From NCBI GenBank assembly GCA_963728855.1, contig CAVSLN010000001.1:434001-498000 (forward strand): a DNA stretch of 64,000 nucleotides, written 5' to 3'. The position numbers and the translations under genes are program-made. This stretch comes from AC-43 sp963728855. GTDB lineage: Bacteria > Actinomycetota > Actinomycetes > Mycobacteriales > Micromonosporaceae. Numbering within the stretch: position 1 is the stretch's first letter; each line of letters starts with the position of its first letter. The notes below the pieces were generated by a model that was given only the letters and a program-made list of their open reading frames with translations, searched no databases and had not been told where the DNA came from. Of this stretch, positions 44,626 through 53,897 are shown in pieces.

Positions 44626-46353
44626 ATGGACACACGCTTGCCTACGGAAGCCGTGACCGCGGCCGTGGATACGGAGGCTGCCGCGCGGCTGGCTCGAGGA
44701 TGCCCGATGGCCGGTTGGGCCTGTGCCCTGGCGAGTTGGGTGGGGCCTGCTGGCCGACCGGTCACGGCCAGCCGGGTTTTACGCCGGGTTGATGTTGCCC
44801 CAGCTGGGTCCGTCCTGGGTGCGGCGGTGCCGGAACGGGTGCGGACCGCGGCGGATGTGCCTGTGCTGCACCGGCCGTGGAGCTTCGCCCTCGGTGCCGG
44901 GCTGCTTGAGATCGACGGCGCCACGGCGGTTGCTGGGCCGTTGCTGGAGCGGTGGTCGCCGCTGGACGATGCCGAGTTCCTGGACACGTGGCTGGCCGGG
45001 GTGCGCGCAGTGTGCGCGGCCGAGTCCGACGCCCGGTACGAGCAGAGTGTAGCCACCCTGGCGTTCGCCTTTCTGGAGGTCGTGGCCACACGGGACCGCC
45101 CGGACCCGGACCGTCTCTGGCGCCGGTTGATCGAGGTCATCGAGCAGCAGCAGGAGGACGATGACTGGTCCGACAGGGTGCCGTTCCACGTGCTCATTCA
45201 GTACCTGGACCGGGCGACCGGTGATCGGTTTGCGGGGCTCGTGGATCTGCTGGGCCAGTTTGGTGCGGTGACGGGCGACGACACGCAGACCGTTGCGACC
45301 ACGGCGCTGGGCCGGTGGGTGGTGGCGAACACACTGGTGGATCGGCCGCGGCGGATCACCGCTGACCTGTCCGCTGGTGAGGTGGTCGAGTTGTTGGCCG
45401 ACTGTGCGCGCCGGGGCGCGGATTCGTGGTCTGCGGTGTGGCGGTGGCTGGAGCCCCGGTCTGCGGCCGCTGCGGCGCGGGAGTTGCTGACCGCCGCTGC
45501 CGGGGCGTCGGCGGCGGCCCGGATCGGGGCAGGCGACGTGGCTGATGGGCTGGGCGAGGAGGCGCTGGCGGTGTGGCGGGAGGTTGAGCACATTCCCGAG
45601 CTTGGCCCGCACGCCCGAGCGACACTGGCCGCCTGGGACCAGGAGGCGAGTCTTGAACCGGCTGACGTGCGGTGGCTGGCGGTCGAGCACGCCACGGCCG
45701 CTCTGGACAGGCACGGTCCCGACGAGGCGTTGTCGCGGGTGTACGAGCGGATTCCCGGCAAGGATCTGGAATCGCGGGTAGCTGCGGTGGCGGACAGCGG
45801 CCATCCGGAGGCTGGGCGCGTGACAGCGGTGCTGACTGACTTCGTGTCATCGGGCGCGCCGCGCTCTGTCGATCAGATGTACCAGCTCAAGGTGCTCCTC
45901 ATGCGCTGGCGGCCGCCGATCTGGCGGCGAGTCCTGGTACCGGCGACCGTGACGCTTGGTGACCTGCACGAGGTGATCCGGGTGCTGTTCGGGTGGGACG
46001 GTGACCACCTGCACGTGTTCGAGGTGGGCGCCAGGCGGTACAGCGACCCGTTCTTCGATCTTCGCGGCCTGGAGATGGACGACGAGTGCGCGGTTCGCCT
46101 GCGGGACGTGTTCACCGGGGCGACCAGGAAGATCCGCTACGAGTACGACTTCGGTGCGAGTTGGTGGCATGAGATCGTGCTGGAGAAGGTCCGCGAGCGT
46201 GAGTCCGGCACGGTGTATCCGTTCTGTGTCGCGTTCGCCGGTGATTCCCCGGTGGAGTACCCCTCGGAGGAGGATCCCCAGGACCCGGAGCCCTTTGATC
46301 TGGCCGAGACCAACCGTCGCCTTGCCGAACTCGATGAGGAGGAGGGCCGGTGA
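44626..46353 (+). CDS. pRiA4b ORF-3 family protein with long N-terminal extension
   Basis: A 575-residue protein. The C-terminal ~180 residues are the pRiA4b ORF-3-like domain (YQLKVLLMRWRPPIWRRVLV, LHEVIRVLFGWDGDHLHVFE, YEYDFGASWWHEIVLEK), a fold of unknown biochemical role often found on mobile DNA. The first ~400 residues are helical and alanine-rich (EVVELLADCARRGADSWSAV, GDVADGLGEEALAVWREVEH). ATG 44626 is chosen over GTG 44617/44620. It overlaps the next gene by GTGA. Three relatives in a row suggest a functional set. Confidence 0.75.
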   Translation: MDTRLPTEAVTAAVDTEAAARLARGCPMAGWACALASWVGPAGRPVTASRVLRRVDVAPAGSVLGAAVPERVRTAADVPVLHRPWSFALGAGLLEIDGATAVAGPLLERWSPLDDAEFLDTWLAGVRAVCAAESDARYEQSVATLAFAFLEVVATRDRPDPDRLWRRLIEVIEQQQEDDDWSDRVPFHVLIQYLDRATGDRFAGLVDLLGQFGAVTGDDTQTVATTALGRWVVANTLVDRPRRITADLSAGEVVELLADCARRGADSWSAVWRWLEPRSAAAAARELLTAAAGASAAARIGAGDVADGLGEEALAVWREVEHIPELGPHARATLAAWDQEASLEPADVRWLAVEHATAALDRHGPDEALSRVYERIPGKDLESRVAAVADSGHPEAGRVTAVLTDFVSSGAPRSVDQMYQLKVLLMRWRPPIWRRVLVPATVTLGDLHEVIRVLFGWDGDHLHVFEVGARRYSDPFFDLRGLEMDDECAVRLRDVFTGATRKIRYEYDFGASWWHEIVLEKVRERESGTVYPFCVAFAGDSPVEYPSEEDPQDPEPFDLAETNRRLAELDEEEGR

Positions 46354-47654
46354 CCGCCTCAGCGTCGGAAGACGGGCTTGCCGCTGCGGCGGTGTCGGAG
46401 TGGACGACCCGGGTGGTCGCGTTCACCCGCTGGGTCGGTGCGGGGCGCAAGCTGACCCAGACCGGACGGCTGACGTTGGCGCACGCGCGCGAGCTGGTGG
46501 AGTTGCTGGACACCGGGGATGTGATCGATCCCCAGACCGGTGGTCAGGTCTACCGGACGAAGAGTAGCGAGGAACTGCCCGAGCTGAACACGGTGCTCGA
46601 ATGGGCCCGGGCGGCGCGGCTGGTGCGGGTGACCGGCGGCAGGCTGGTGGCGGTGCAGACGAACGCCAAGCTGCTGGAGCGACCCTTGCCGCTGTGGGAG
46701 CGGATGTTCGAAACCTTCGGGGCGCTCGGCCCGGCGATCTGCCCGCCTGGGTGGGGCGAGTCGATGCTGCGCAGCCACTTCGCGGAGGGGATCCGGGCGG
46801 TGCTCGCCGGGATCTACGCACACGACGGTACGGTCGGCCTCACGGAGGCATGCACGTGGGGCTGGGAGGCCGTCAGCCGCGGCTACCGGATCGCCGACGC
46901 CCCCGAATCCCAGCGGGACATGTGGCGGCGGTGTAACGACCGGGATGTTCGTAGCGCCGTGGGGGTGCTGGCGCGGTTCGGCGCGGTCCGCGTCGGCGGT
47001 CAGCAGGAGGCGATGAGCGTGGCACTGACTGCGCTGGGGCGGCGAGGGATGCGTCGTGCGCTGGGCGAACCGGAACCAGGCGCCCCGGTCCTCCAGGTGA
47101 AGATCACCCTGTTGGAGATCGCTGAGCCGGTGGTCTGGCGGCGACTGCTGGTCCCAGCGGACATCCGGCTGGGCCGGTTGCACACGGTGATCCAGGTGGC
47201 GATGGGGTGGCAGGACTATCACCTGCACTGCTTCACCCACGGCGACACCCGATACAGCCTGCCCGATCGCGAGCTGGGCTTCCGCGACGAACGAGCCACC
47301 ACGTTGGGCAAGCTGCTCACGAGTGAGGGAGACCGGATCGGCTACACCTACGACTTCGGAGACGGCTGGGAGCACGAGCTCGTCTTGGAGCGGGTCGGGG
47401 GCGCCGAGCCCGATACCCGATATCCGGTGTGCGTTGCCGGCGCAGGCGCCTGCCCGCCCGAGGACTGCGGTGGGGTGTTCGGCTACGAACATCTCCGCGA
47501 GATCCTGGCCGACGAGTCGAACGCTGAGCACGAAAGCATGCTGCAGTGGCTGGGCCTGACCACAGCGTCCGAGTTCGACCCGGCGAGATTCGACGTCAAC
47601 GCAACCAACCAGGCACTGGCCGGCATCGACGCCTCGATCGGTGGCGCCAGATGA
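46350..47654 (+). CDS. pRiA4b ORF-3 family protein
   Basis: A 434-residue paralogue of the preceding protein. The N-terminal ~230 residues contain a winged-helix-like segment (LTLAHARELVELLDTGDVID, NTVLEWARAARLVRVTGGRL). The C-terminal domain has LQVKITLLEIAEPVVWRRLL, LHTVIQVAMGWQDYHLHCFT, YTYDFGDGWEHELVLERVGG and the Cys-containing CPPEDCGGVFGYEHL. GTG 46350 overlaps the upstream stop, so the two are translationally coupled. Function unknown. Confidence 0.8.
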   Translation: MTASASEDGLAAAAVSEWTTRVVAFTRWVGAGRKLTQTGRLTLAHARELVELLDTGDVIDPQTGGQVYRTKSSEELPELNTVLEWARAARLVRVTGGRLVAVQTNAKLLERPLPLWERMFETFGALGPAICPPGWGESMLRSHFAEGIRAVLAGIYAHDGTVGLTEACTWGWEAVSRGYRIADAPESQRDMWRRCNDRDVRSAVGVLARFGAVRVGGQQEAMSVALTALGRRGMRRALGEPEPGAPVLQVKITLLEIAEPVVWRRLLVPADIRLGRLHTVIQVAMGWQDYHLHCFTHGDTRYSLPDRELGFRDERATTLGKLLTSEGDRIGYTYDFGDGWEHELVLERVGGAEPDTRYPVCVAGAGACPPEDCGGVFGYEHLREILADESNAEHESMLQWLGLTTASEFDPARFDVNATNQALAGIDASIGGAR

Positions 47655-47684
47655 GGCCACGATTCTCGGGATCCCCAGAACGCG

Positions 47685-49253
47685 ATGAACAGACCCAGGG
47701 TGATCCGCGGGCCGGTCACCGGAGACGACGATGCGGGCGTCGGCGGCTACGAACTGGTCGAGTGCCATATGCTCGCGGAGGTCTACGATCTGCTGGCGGC
47801 CAGGGACGGGCCGGCTCGCGAGTTGGCAGAGATCAACGCCAGAATCGATGCGGCCGTGGGTTCCTGCGCCGGTCTGGTTGCCGACGGGATGATCCCGACC
47901 CGCAGCGGTACCTGTCGGGCTGCTCCAACGGGTTCGCCTTGTGCTGCGACGCGGCTGCGATCCGTTGCGCGCGGAGTTGCTCGCGGGCGAGTTCTCGGCG
48001 AGCTGGGCTCGACAGCGCCCGACCCTGCTCAGGCCGACGATGTGGTGTCGCGACCGTTGGTCGAGCTGATGTCGCGGATCGAGGCGTGCGGCACGCGGGA
48101 GGCGCTGGCGGCGCTGCGGGCATTGGCCATCGTAGCCGCGTCGTCGGTGCGTGCGGCGGCGTGCACCGCAGCCGATCGGCTGGCCGCCGGTGGCCTGGAG
48201 GACCCGACGTGGGTTGAGGGTATCGGTACTCCGGTGATGGGTGCCTGCTGCGGACACCTCGACCCGGCCGGTGGCCGGGAGACCGTCGTGGCCACGTTCG
48301 CCAACCGGGCGCAAGCCGCACGGGCTGGCGGTGCTCATCGACCACAACCTTGGGGGCGGCTTCAAGGACTGCTGGGTGAGCGGAACGCCGGAGCAGGCCC
48401 GTCGCGACTACCGGCAGGGGGCCGATAGGCACGGCTTGGAGTTCTTCGAGTACCCGCCAGGCCATGCCCGCTCGGTGCTGGCATGCGCGATGGAATGCCA
48501 GCTCTGCCCGGTCGCCGCTGACCAGGCCAGCGATGTCCGCGACTTCCTCGCGTTGCTGCGGCAGCGGGTGGCTGGCTGCTGCCCAGCGGCAACGCCACGC
48601 CGGTGCGGATCCCGGGTCGAAGCAGACTGGCGCAGTTGGATTGGCTGCAACGCGAGACCGCAGGGGCGGGAGTGCACCGGCTGAAGGTGACGTTGTGCGG
48701 TGCCAAACCGCCGATCTGGCGTCGGCTGGAGGTGCCGTCCCAGATCACGTTGGCGCGGCTGCACCAGGTGATCCAGTTGGCGTTCGGCTGGCAGCTTGCC
48801 ACCTGTGGGTGTTCGAGACCCCAACCGGTGAATACGGGCAGTCCGACTCGGAACTGGGCCACGCCGGCGCGGCGGCGGTCACCCTCGACGCGGTCGCACC
48901 AGGTGCCGGTGACCGTAATCGCTACGTCTACGACTTCGGCGACGACTGGCGCCACGACGTAACCGTCGAGGCTGTCAATACGGCTCAGCTCGGTATGTGT
49001 ATCCCCGCTGCGTGGCCGGGCGCCGAGCCCGCCCGCCGGAGGACTGCGGCGGGGTGTGGGGCTACCACACTCTACTGGAGATCCTCGCGGACCCGGATCA
49101 CCTGACCACCCTGACCACCCTGACCACCCTGAGACATTACGGTGGTTGTGTCTGCCATCGGCGGACGCGTTCGATCCCACCCGATTCGCCCGTGAGGCGG
49201 TCAACGCGGCGCTGACGGACCTGGCAACGGTGTGCGCCGGCATACGAGTATGA
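47685..49253 (+). pseudogene. Third pRiA4b ORF-3 paralogue, multiple frameshifts
   Basis: Coherent blocks in changing frames: VEVYDLL-type helices at the start, VSRPLVELMSRIEACGTREA, then HGLAVLIDHNLGGGFKDCWV, then HRLKVTLCGAKPPIWRRLEV, YVYDFGDDWRHDVTVEAVN, and finally PPEDCGGVWGYHTLLEILAD and FDPTRFAREAVNAALTDLAT. At least four shifts (near 47930, 48300, 48600, 48790 and 49030) separate them. The domain order matches its two upstream neighbours, so it is a decayed or badly sequenced paralogue. Confidence 0.7.
49102..49134. repeat. 9-bp tandem repeat, about 3.5 units
   Basis: The unit CTGACCACC is repeated about three and a half times within the C-terminal part of the broken pRiA4b paralogue, encoding Leu-Thr-Thr repeats. 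Simple slippage expansion. Confidence 0.7.
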
Positions 49254-49268
49254 GAGAGGATCATACGG

Positions 49269-49973
49269 ATGAACGCCGCCGATGAGATGACCGAGAGGGT
49301 CCGCGCGTTGCGGGCACAGGGGTGCACCCCGAAGCAGATCGCCCGTGCCGTGGGGGTGCCGGCCACGCGGGTGACGGCGTTGGTGCGGGCCATCGCCGCC
49401 GAGCAGGCTGCCGCCGACCCACACCGGCTGGTCGGGTGCTGGGTGAGCCCGCGGTGGAGCGGCGGGTTGACCGTGACCGGCCATCCCGAATGGCCCGACG
49501 TCGACTTTGACCACTCCGAACTGTGCGGTGGTCTGGTCAGTGTGCTCGTGGCGCGGGAGGAGCGCCGCAGTCGGGTCGAGATCTGCGGCTACCTGGTGGA
49601 CACCCACTGCCTGGGAGTGAAGAACACCGTCGGCCCGCGGTCGATGGCGGCCAGCGCCCTGGGGGCGTTCGTCGCCGACTACTTCGACGCCCACGGTGAG
49701 CCGCCGCTACCGGTCGGGCTGAATCTCGTTCAGCACCTGGTGTTCGGTGCCGTCGAGTACGCCCGGGGCCTTGGCTTCGAACCTGCCACCGATTTCGGTC
49801 TGGTCGCCGGGCATCTGGGGCCTTGGACGCCTCCCAGTGCGATCACCTTCGGGCGTGACGGTCAACCTCTCTACGCCCAGGGACCGCGCGACAACGCGGC
49901 TGCGATCATGGCTACCTTGACCCGCACGGTCGGGAAAGGCAACTTCCACTACATTCTTCAGTTCCGGGAATGA
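49269..49973 (+). CDS. HTH-containing hypothetical protein (234 aa)
   Basis: ATG 49269 behind GAGAGAGGA. Residues about 5-45 form a helix-turn-helix of the resolvase/transposase-adaptor kind (ERVRALRAQGCTPKQIARAV, GVPATRVTALVRAI). The rest is an uncharacterised domain with conserved-looking aromatic and Cys positions (CWVSPRWSGGLTVTGHPEWP, CGYLVDTHCLGVKNTVGPR, GFEPATDFGLVAGHLGPW). It follows the pRiA4b cluster in the same direction and may act with it. Not a recognised named family. Confidence 0.6.
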   Translation: MNAADEMTERVRALRAQGCTPKQIARAVGVPATRVTALVRAIAAEQAAADPHRLVGCWVSPRWSGGLTVTGHPEWPDVDFDHSELCGGLVSVLVAREERRSRVEICGYLVDTHCLGVKNTVGPRSMAASALGAFVADYFDAHGEPPLPVGLNLVQHLVFGAVEYARGLGFEPATDFGLVAGHLGPWTPPSAITFGRDGQPLYAQGPRDNAAAIMATLTRTVGKGNFHYILQFRE

Positions 49974-50032
49974 CCGCTGGCCGCGTGCCGCCATGATGCT
50001 GGCCGACCGCACCGTGATCGCTGAGGTTGCGC

Positions 50033-51481
50033 CTACCGTCCGCGTTTGCGTCGGGATCGCGTGCGGCCTGCTTTTCTGTTGCGGTTGGTGGGGCGAACGC
50101 CAGGCTCGGGTTTCGAGCCCCGCCGTTCGGGCCGCTCGAGTCGTTCGAGCCGGCGGAGTCGTTCAGTACCGTCGGACCTAGCTTCGAAGTCGTCGGTCGC
50201 CTCGGCCAGCTCCACGGCGGCGTGGAAGTGCGCGGCGGCTTCTTCCCGGTCGCCGAGGACGAGCAGCGCGTCACCCGCGTGTATCCGGATCCAGAAGTCG
50301 TTCGGCCACTGGGCCAGGTTGTCCGCTATCTTGGACCGGGCCTGGTCGGCCAGGCCGGCCTGGGCAAGCGCCACCGCGACGTCGCCGTCGAGCGTGCTTC
50401 GTAGCCCGGGATCGATTGTGGCCAGGGCGTCGCCGACGGCCTTCGCTTCGGTGCCCAGGCCGGCGCGGCCGAGGTCGAGGACCAGGTTGACCAGCCAGTC
50501 GGGCAGGAAGCCGGCCAGGTTGGGTTCCTCTCCCAAGGCGATCGCGAAGTCTGTTGCGCGGCCGGGGAACCAGCTCGATGCTTCGATAACGAGGCGGGCG
50601 CGCCTGGCCAGCTCCGCCGGTTCCGGGACGAGGTACACGCGGGGAGCGGTGTCGGCGAGCTTGGTAGCCAGGCCGCCCGGCAGGTGGGGGCGGTCTATCC
50701 GGCTGGAGGCGTCGGTGATCGCGCCCCACCCGTCGGGGTTGCTGGCGTTGGCCCTGGCCAGGCGGGTGCGGATGACCGTCTCGGCCTTGGCGCGGTGAGT
50801 TGGGCACATCGTGGCCTGAGCCTCGGCCAGGCCGGCGGGGAAGCCGAAGCGCCTGCCGGCGCATCCGGGGCAGCCAGCGAGTCGCTGGGCCAATGGTGCC
50901 AACGCCACGGGGGACCGGTCCAGGTCCACCGGACCGAACGCGTGCTGGGCGATGTCGGTGATGGCGCCGAGTCCGATGTCCTCCCAGCCCGGTGATACCA
51001 GGTTGATGGTTGGGGTTCCCAACGCTTCGCCGGCCGCGCGGTTGGCGAGCAGGTCGTCGGCGCCGTTCGCCCGGCCCGTACGTCGAGTGCCGTGCGAAGA
51101 CGTGGTGGACTCGGGGGGCATCACTGCCGCCTTGACGACGGCGGAGCCGGCCATCGCGGCGAGGATGGCCGAGACCGTGCTGTGCCGCGCGCGGGCCGCT
51201 TCGACCAAAGACCACACCGGGACGTACACGACCAGTTCCGACCCGGCAGGGTCGACGTTGACGGTCGCGAAACCGTCGGGCCGCGGCGCCAGCCGTTCTA
51301 GCGGATCCCACGTGATCACGAATACGCGTAATTGCGCGGCCATCCGTGCCTGCATACCCGACATGCCTGGCCAGGCGACGTCGAGTTCGAGGAGCTTCTT
51401 CTCGATGACGGGCGGGTCAGCCAGCAGTCGTCGGAGTTCGTCTCCCAGATCTGCGTACAGCTCTTCGCACGCCCCGGTCAC
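50033..51481 (-). CDS. Hypothetical protein with TPR-like C-terminus (482 aa)
   Basis: GTG 51481 overlaps the stop of the upstream gene (GTGA). The N-terminal two thirds are uncharacterised, with a Cys site CPGCAGRRFGFP and later CPTH that may bind zinc. The C-terminal part has tandem helices resembling tetratricopeptide repeats (VAVALAQAGLADQARSKIAD, DALLVLGDREEAAAHFHAAV), ending in a very basic Arg/Lys tail. It reads towards the 49269-49973 gene with a 59-bp gap. Function unknown. Confidence 0.65.
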   Translation of the reverse strand: MTGACEELYADLGDELRRLLADPPVIEKKLLELDVAWPGMSGMQARMAAQLRVFVITWDPLERLAPRPDGFATVNVDPAGSELVVYVPVWSLVEAARARHSTVSAILAAMAGSAVVKAAVMPPESTTSSHGTRRTGRANGADDLLANRAAGEALGTPTINLVSPGWEDIGLGAITDIAQHAFGPVDLDRSPVALAPLAQRLAGCPGCAGRRFGFPAGLAEAQATMCPTHRAKAETVIRTRLARANASNPDGWGAITDASSRIDRPHLPGGLATKLADTAPRVYLVPEPAELARRARLVIEASSWFPGRATDFAIALGEEPNLAGFLPDWLVNLVLDLGRAGLGTEAKAVGDALATIDPGLRSTLDGDVAVALAQAGLADQARSKIADNLAQWPNDFWIRIHAGDALLVLGDREEAAAHFHAAVELAEATDDFEARSDGTERLRRLERLERPERRGSKPEPGVRPTNRNRKAGRTRSRRKRGR

Positions 51482-51903
51482 GTCTGTAACCGTACCTGTT
51501 GACGCTTCCTTGCGCGTTTAGCGTCAGCCAGCACTGGCGAGATCCAGTGGGTGCGGTAGGCGCGTTCGATGGTGACGTCACCGGTCCGGGTGAAACGAAG
51601 CGGGTGGCGATCCCGCGTCCAGGCGACGTAGACGGTCTCGCTCGGAGTGAGGCGGTTGCGGTGAGCCCAACCGCGCAGCGGTCGCAGGGCGGTGCTGAGC
51701 TTGGCGAGGTTGGCGGTGGCTACTCGTTCCAGGTACGGCACGCGGCCACGGCGCCATGCCTCGACATCGGCGGCGTTCAGCCAGTCGACGCCGATCAAGA
51801 CCTCGACCGGGGTGACGACCTGTCGGGCGGACAGCGCGGACGTGGCGACCGCGGTGATCCGCCGTTCCAGTTTGGCGCCGTTGGTTGGTGGGATCCACGG
51901 CAA
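51478..51903 (-). CDS. Hypothetical protein (141 aa)
   Basis: A conserved-looking actinobacterial hypothetical (EVLIGVDWLNAADVEAWRRG, RVPYLERVATANLAKLSTAL, THWISPVLADAKRARKRQQV). The only available start near the front is TTG 51903, directly after the TAG of the upstream gene. Its position between two coupled genes suggests a three-gene operon (51904-53160, this gene, 50033-51481). No domain assigned. Confidence 0.6.
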   Translation of the reverse strand: MPWIPPTNGAKLERRITAVATSALSARQVVTPVEVLIGVDWLNAADVEAWRRGRVPYLERVATANLAKLSTALRPLRGWAHRNRLTPSETVYVAWTRDRHPLRFTRTGDVTIERAYRTHWISPVLADAKRARKRQQVRLQT

Positions 51904-53160
51904 CTATCGCCTGCGCGGCGGAGGTGCTGGTAACAGCGGCGACGCGGCGCTGGCCCGGTCGAGTTCGTCGCGGAAGGCGACATGCCGGGGATAGCGGGCG
52001 CGGGTGGTGGTGATGAACGCAGCCCCGGCAGCTTGATCTGCGGCGAGGGCCAGGGCCTCGGCGTAGGCGACCGCGAGGACGGCGGCCCGTTGGTAGGCGC
52101 CACGATGCTTGTTGCCGACAACCGCGTCGACGCGCCGGTCGACGACGACGCCTGCGGCGTCGAACCACTGCCGGCGCTGCTGCGGGCTACCTGGGCGGTC
52201 AGCGATGTGGCATGCCAGCAGGGAGGACAGGCGAGGAGGCGTCGCGGAGGGCCGGTCGGCGTCACCGTCGCCGTCGTGCCGGTCGAGACTGGAGTATCCG
52301 TGCCAGCGGTCGGCGGTGTCGATGGCGGCGAACTGCAAGCCGAGCTGGGTTTCTGTGGCGGGAACGACCGGCGCGACGGCGGCGGCCAGCAGGAACGGCC
52401 ACACGATCGGGCCGGGATGCTCGGGACTGGACCAGCCAAGGGGATCGGATGCCGTCAGGGCAGTGGCGGCGGCGTCGATGCGGTCGGCGAGCAGCAGCAG
52501 TTCGCAGCCGAGCCGGTCGGGGTCCGCTGGCACCAGGTCGGCCTCGGCCTCCAGCGTCCCGAGGCGCTGGCCGGCGGCATCGGCCGCGACGACCAGCGCC
52601 AGCAGCCGGCTGCGGGTCCGGTGGGCACGCCACGCCGTGCGGCGGGCGTCGAGGGCGGTCTGCGGGTCGCCGAGGCGGGCGGTGAGCTCCCCCAACCGGT
52701 CGGCGACCTCGGCACTCCGCTCGGCGGGCAGGCATGTGATGGTCATCGCCTCGCGGGCGGCGACAGCGGCATCGTCGAGACGGCCGTCGCGGGTGAGCGC
52801 GTCGATCCAGTCCAGGTACGCGGTGGGCTGATGGTCCCCGGGCCGGCGGGCCACCGTGGCCAGGCCGTCGGTACCCGCGTGCCAAACGGTGGCCTCGGTG
52901 AGCAGACGCTGGCGGTCGCGAGCCCGGTATCCGCCCGTGTGCTCGGTGAGAACCTCGATCCAGGCTGGAAGGAAGTCGTCCAGATCAGGCAGGCTACTGC
53001 GCCGGGTGTCAGCGATCGTGTGCAGGCTGGTGGCGGGGGCGAGGTGGCCCAGGTCGGCGTACCGGTCGTAGAGTCGCTCGGCGCGATCGGACAGCGGGGT
53101 TGTCTCGTAGACGGCCCGCAGGTAGCGGGCGACTGCTTCGGGGACATCGGTGGCGACCAT
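51904..53160 (-). CDS. Hypothetical helical-repeat protein, 5' end uncertain
   Basis: A 418-residue product from ATG 53160 with alpha-helical repeats (DWIDALTRDGRLDDAAVAAR, ADRLGELTARLGDPQTALDA) and an acidic, well-balanced composition. Clear coding character continues upstream in the same frame for another ~40 codons (FLAADLALAGDAYGRLLGAF, DLDQEVGTFCG) without any start codon. Either the true 5' end is truncated or one base is missing near 53283, since a neighbouring frame (VARGVALQP) could supply the beginning. Function unknown; first gene of a leftward three-gene set. Confidence 0.6.
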   Translation of the reverse strand: MVATDVPEAVARYLRAVYETTPLSDRAERLYDRYADLGHLAPATSLHTIADTRRSSLPDLDDFLPAWIEVLTEHTGGYRARDRQRLLTEATVWHAGTDGLATVARRPGDHQPTAYLDWIDALTRDGRLDDAAVAAREAMTITCLPAERSAEVADRLGELTARLGDPQTALDARRTAWRAHRTRSRLLALVVAADAAGQRLGTLEAEADLVPADPDRLGCELLLLADRIDAAATALTASDPLGWSSPEHPGPIVWPFLLAAAVAPVVPATETQLGLQFAAIDTADRWHGYSSLDRHDGDGDADRPSATPPRLSSLLACHIADRPGSPQQRRQWFDAAGVVVDRRVDAVVGNKHRGAYQRAAVLAVAYAEALALAADQAAGAAFITTTRARYPRHVAFRDELDRASAASPLLPAPPPRRR

Positions 53161-53299
53161 GTCCGACGGGCTCGAGGGCCCGCAGAACGTGCCGACTTCC
53201 TGGTCGAGGTCGAAGGCGCCCAGCAGCCGGCCGTAGGCATCCCCGGCCAGGGCGAGGTCGGCGGCCAGGAACCCGTCGGCTGCAACGCCACTCCGCGGG

Positions 53300-53883
53300 C
53301 GACTGGGCCACCTACGCCGCCGACGTCAGCCGTCGGTCCGACAAGCAACGCCCGACCCAGCCAGGACCACAGGACACATGAGCCCGCCCTGACAACCCAC
53401 ACGCGTTGACCGCGAACAACAGCGCCCAGACGGAATCCGGTACGTCTGCATCCCGTTCGGGAACGAGCTCGGTTACCGAATGCTCAGCTACCACTTCTGT
53501 CCAGGCACGGACCGCTGGTCCTACTCGAGCGGACCCTGACGGATGCGCGGGTCACCGCCTTCGGATCGCCGGGGTGGCTCGGGTCCGTTTCGGTCGGGGC
53601 GATCCGCCACCACGCCCGCCAAGGCGGGCGCGGTACCGGGGCATCGGAGTACGCGACGGGCAAGTCCAGTGAAAGTCTGCACGACCGGACGGGTGCTCTC
53701 CTACCCACCGCCGCGCGACCTTACGCCATACAGCCGCCAGTTGGGCATGCGGGAGCCTCTGCGTGATCTGTCGGCCTCGTCGGTGCGCTGTTCCGCCGCA
53801 TCGCGGGGAATCGCGACCGGGTCAGCCGACCCCGCGACGCGCTCGCTTGCTTCCCCGCCAGGTATTCCGACAGTTGCAATATC
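53300..53883. other. Intergenic, no gene identified
   Basis: Frames are short and shadow-like. It lies between the 5' end of the hypothetical operon, whose promoter should be here, and the left end of the IS701-type element. No notable symmetry seen. Confidence 0.35.
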
Positions 53884-53897
53884 CTCGTGTTTCGCAC

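Noticed and set aside
49102..49134. CRISPR-like repeat
   Set aside because: The 9-bp units are contiguous with no spacers; it is a simple tandem repeat inside a decayed gene.
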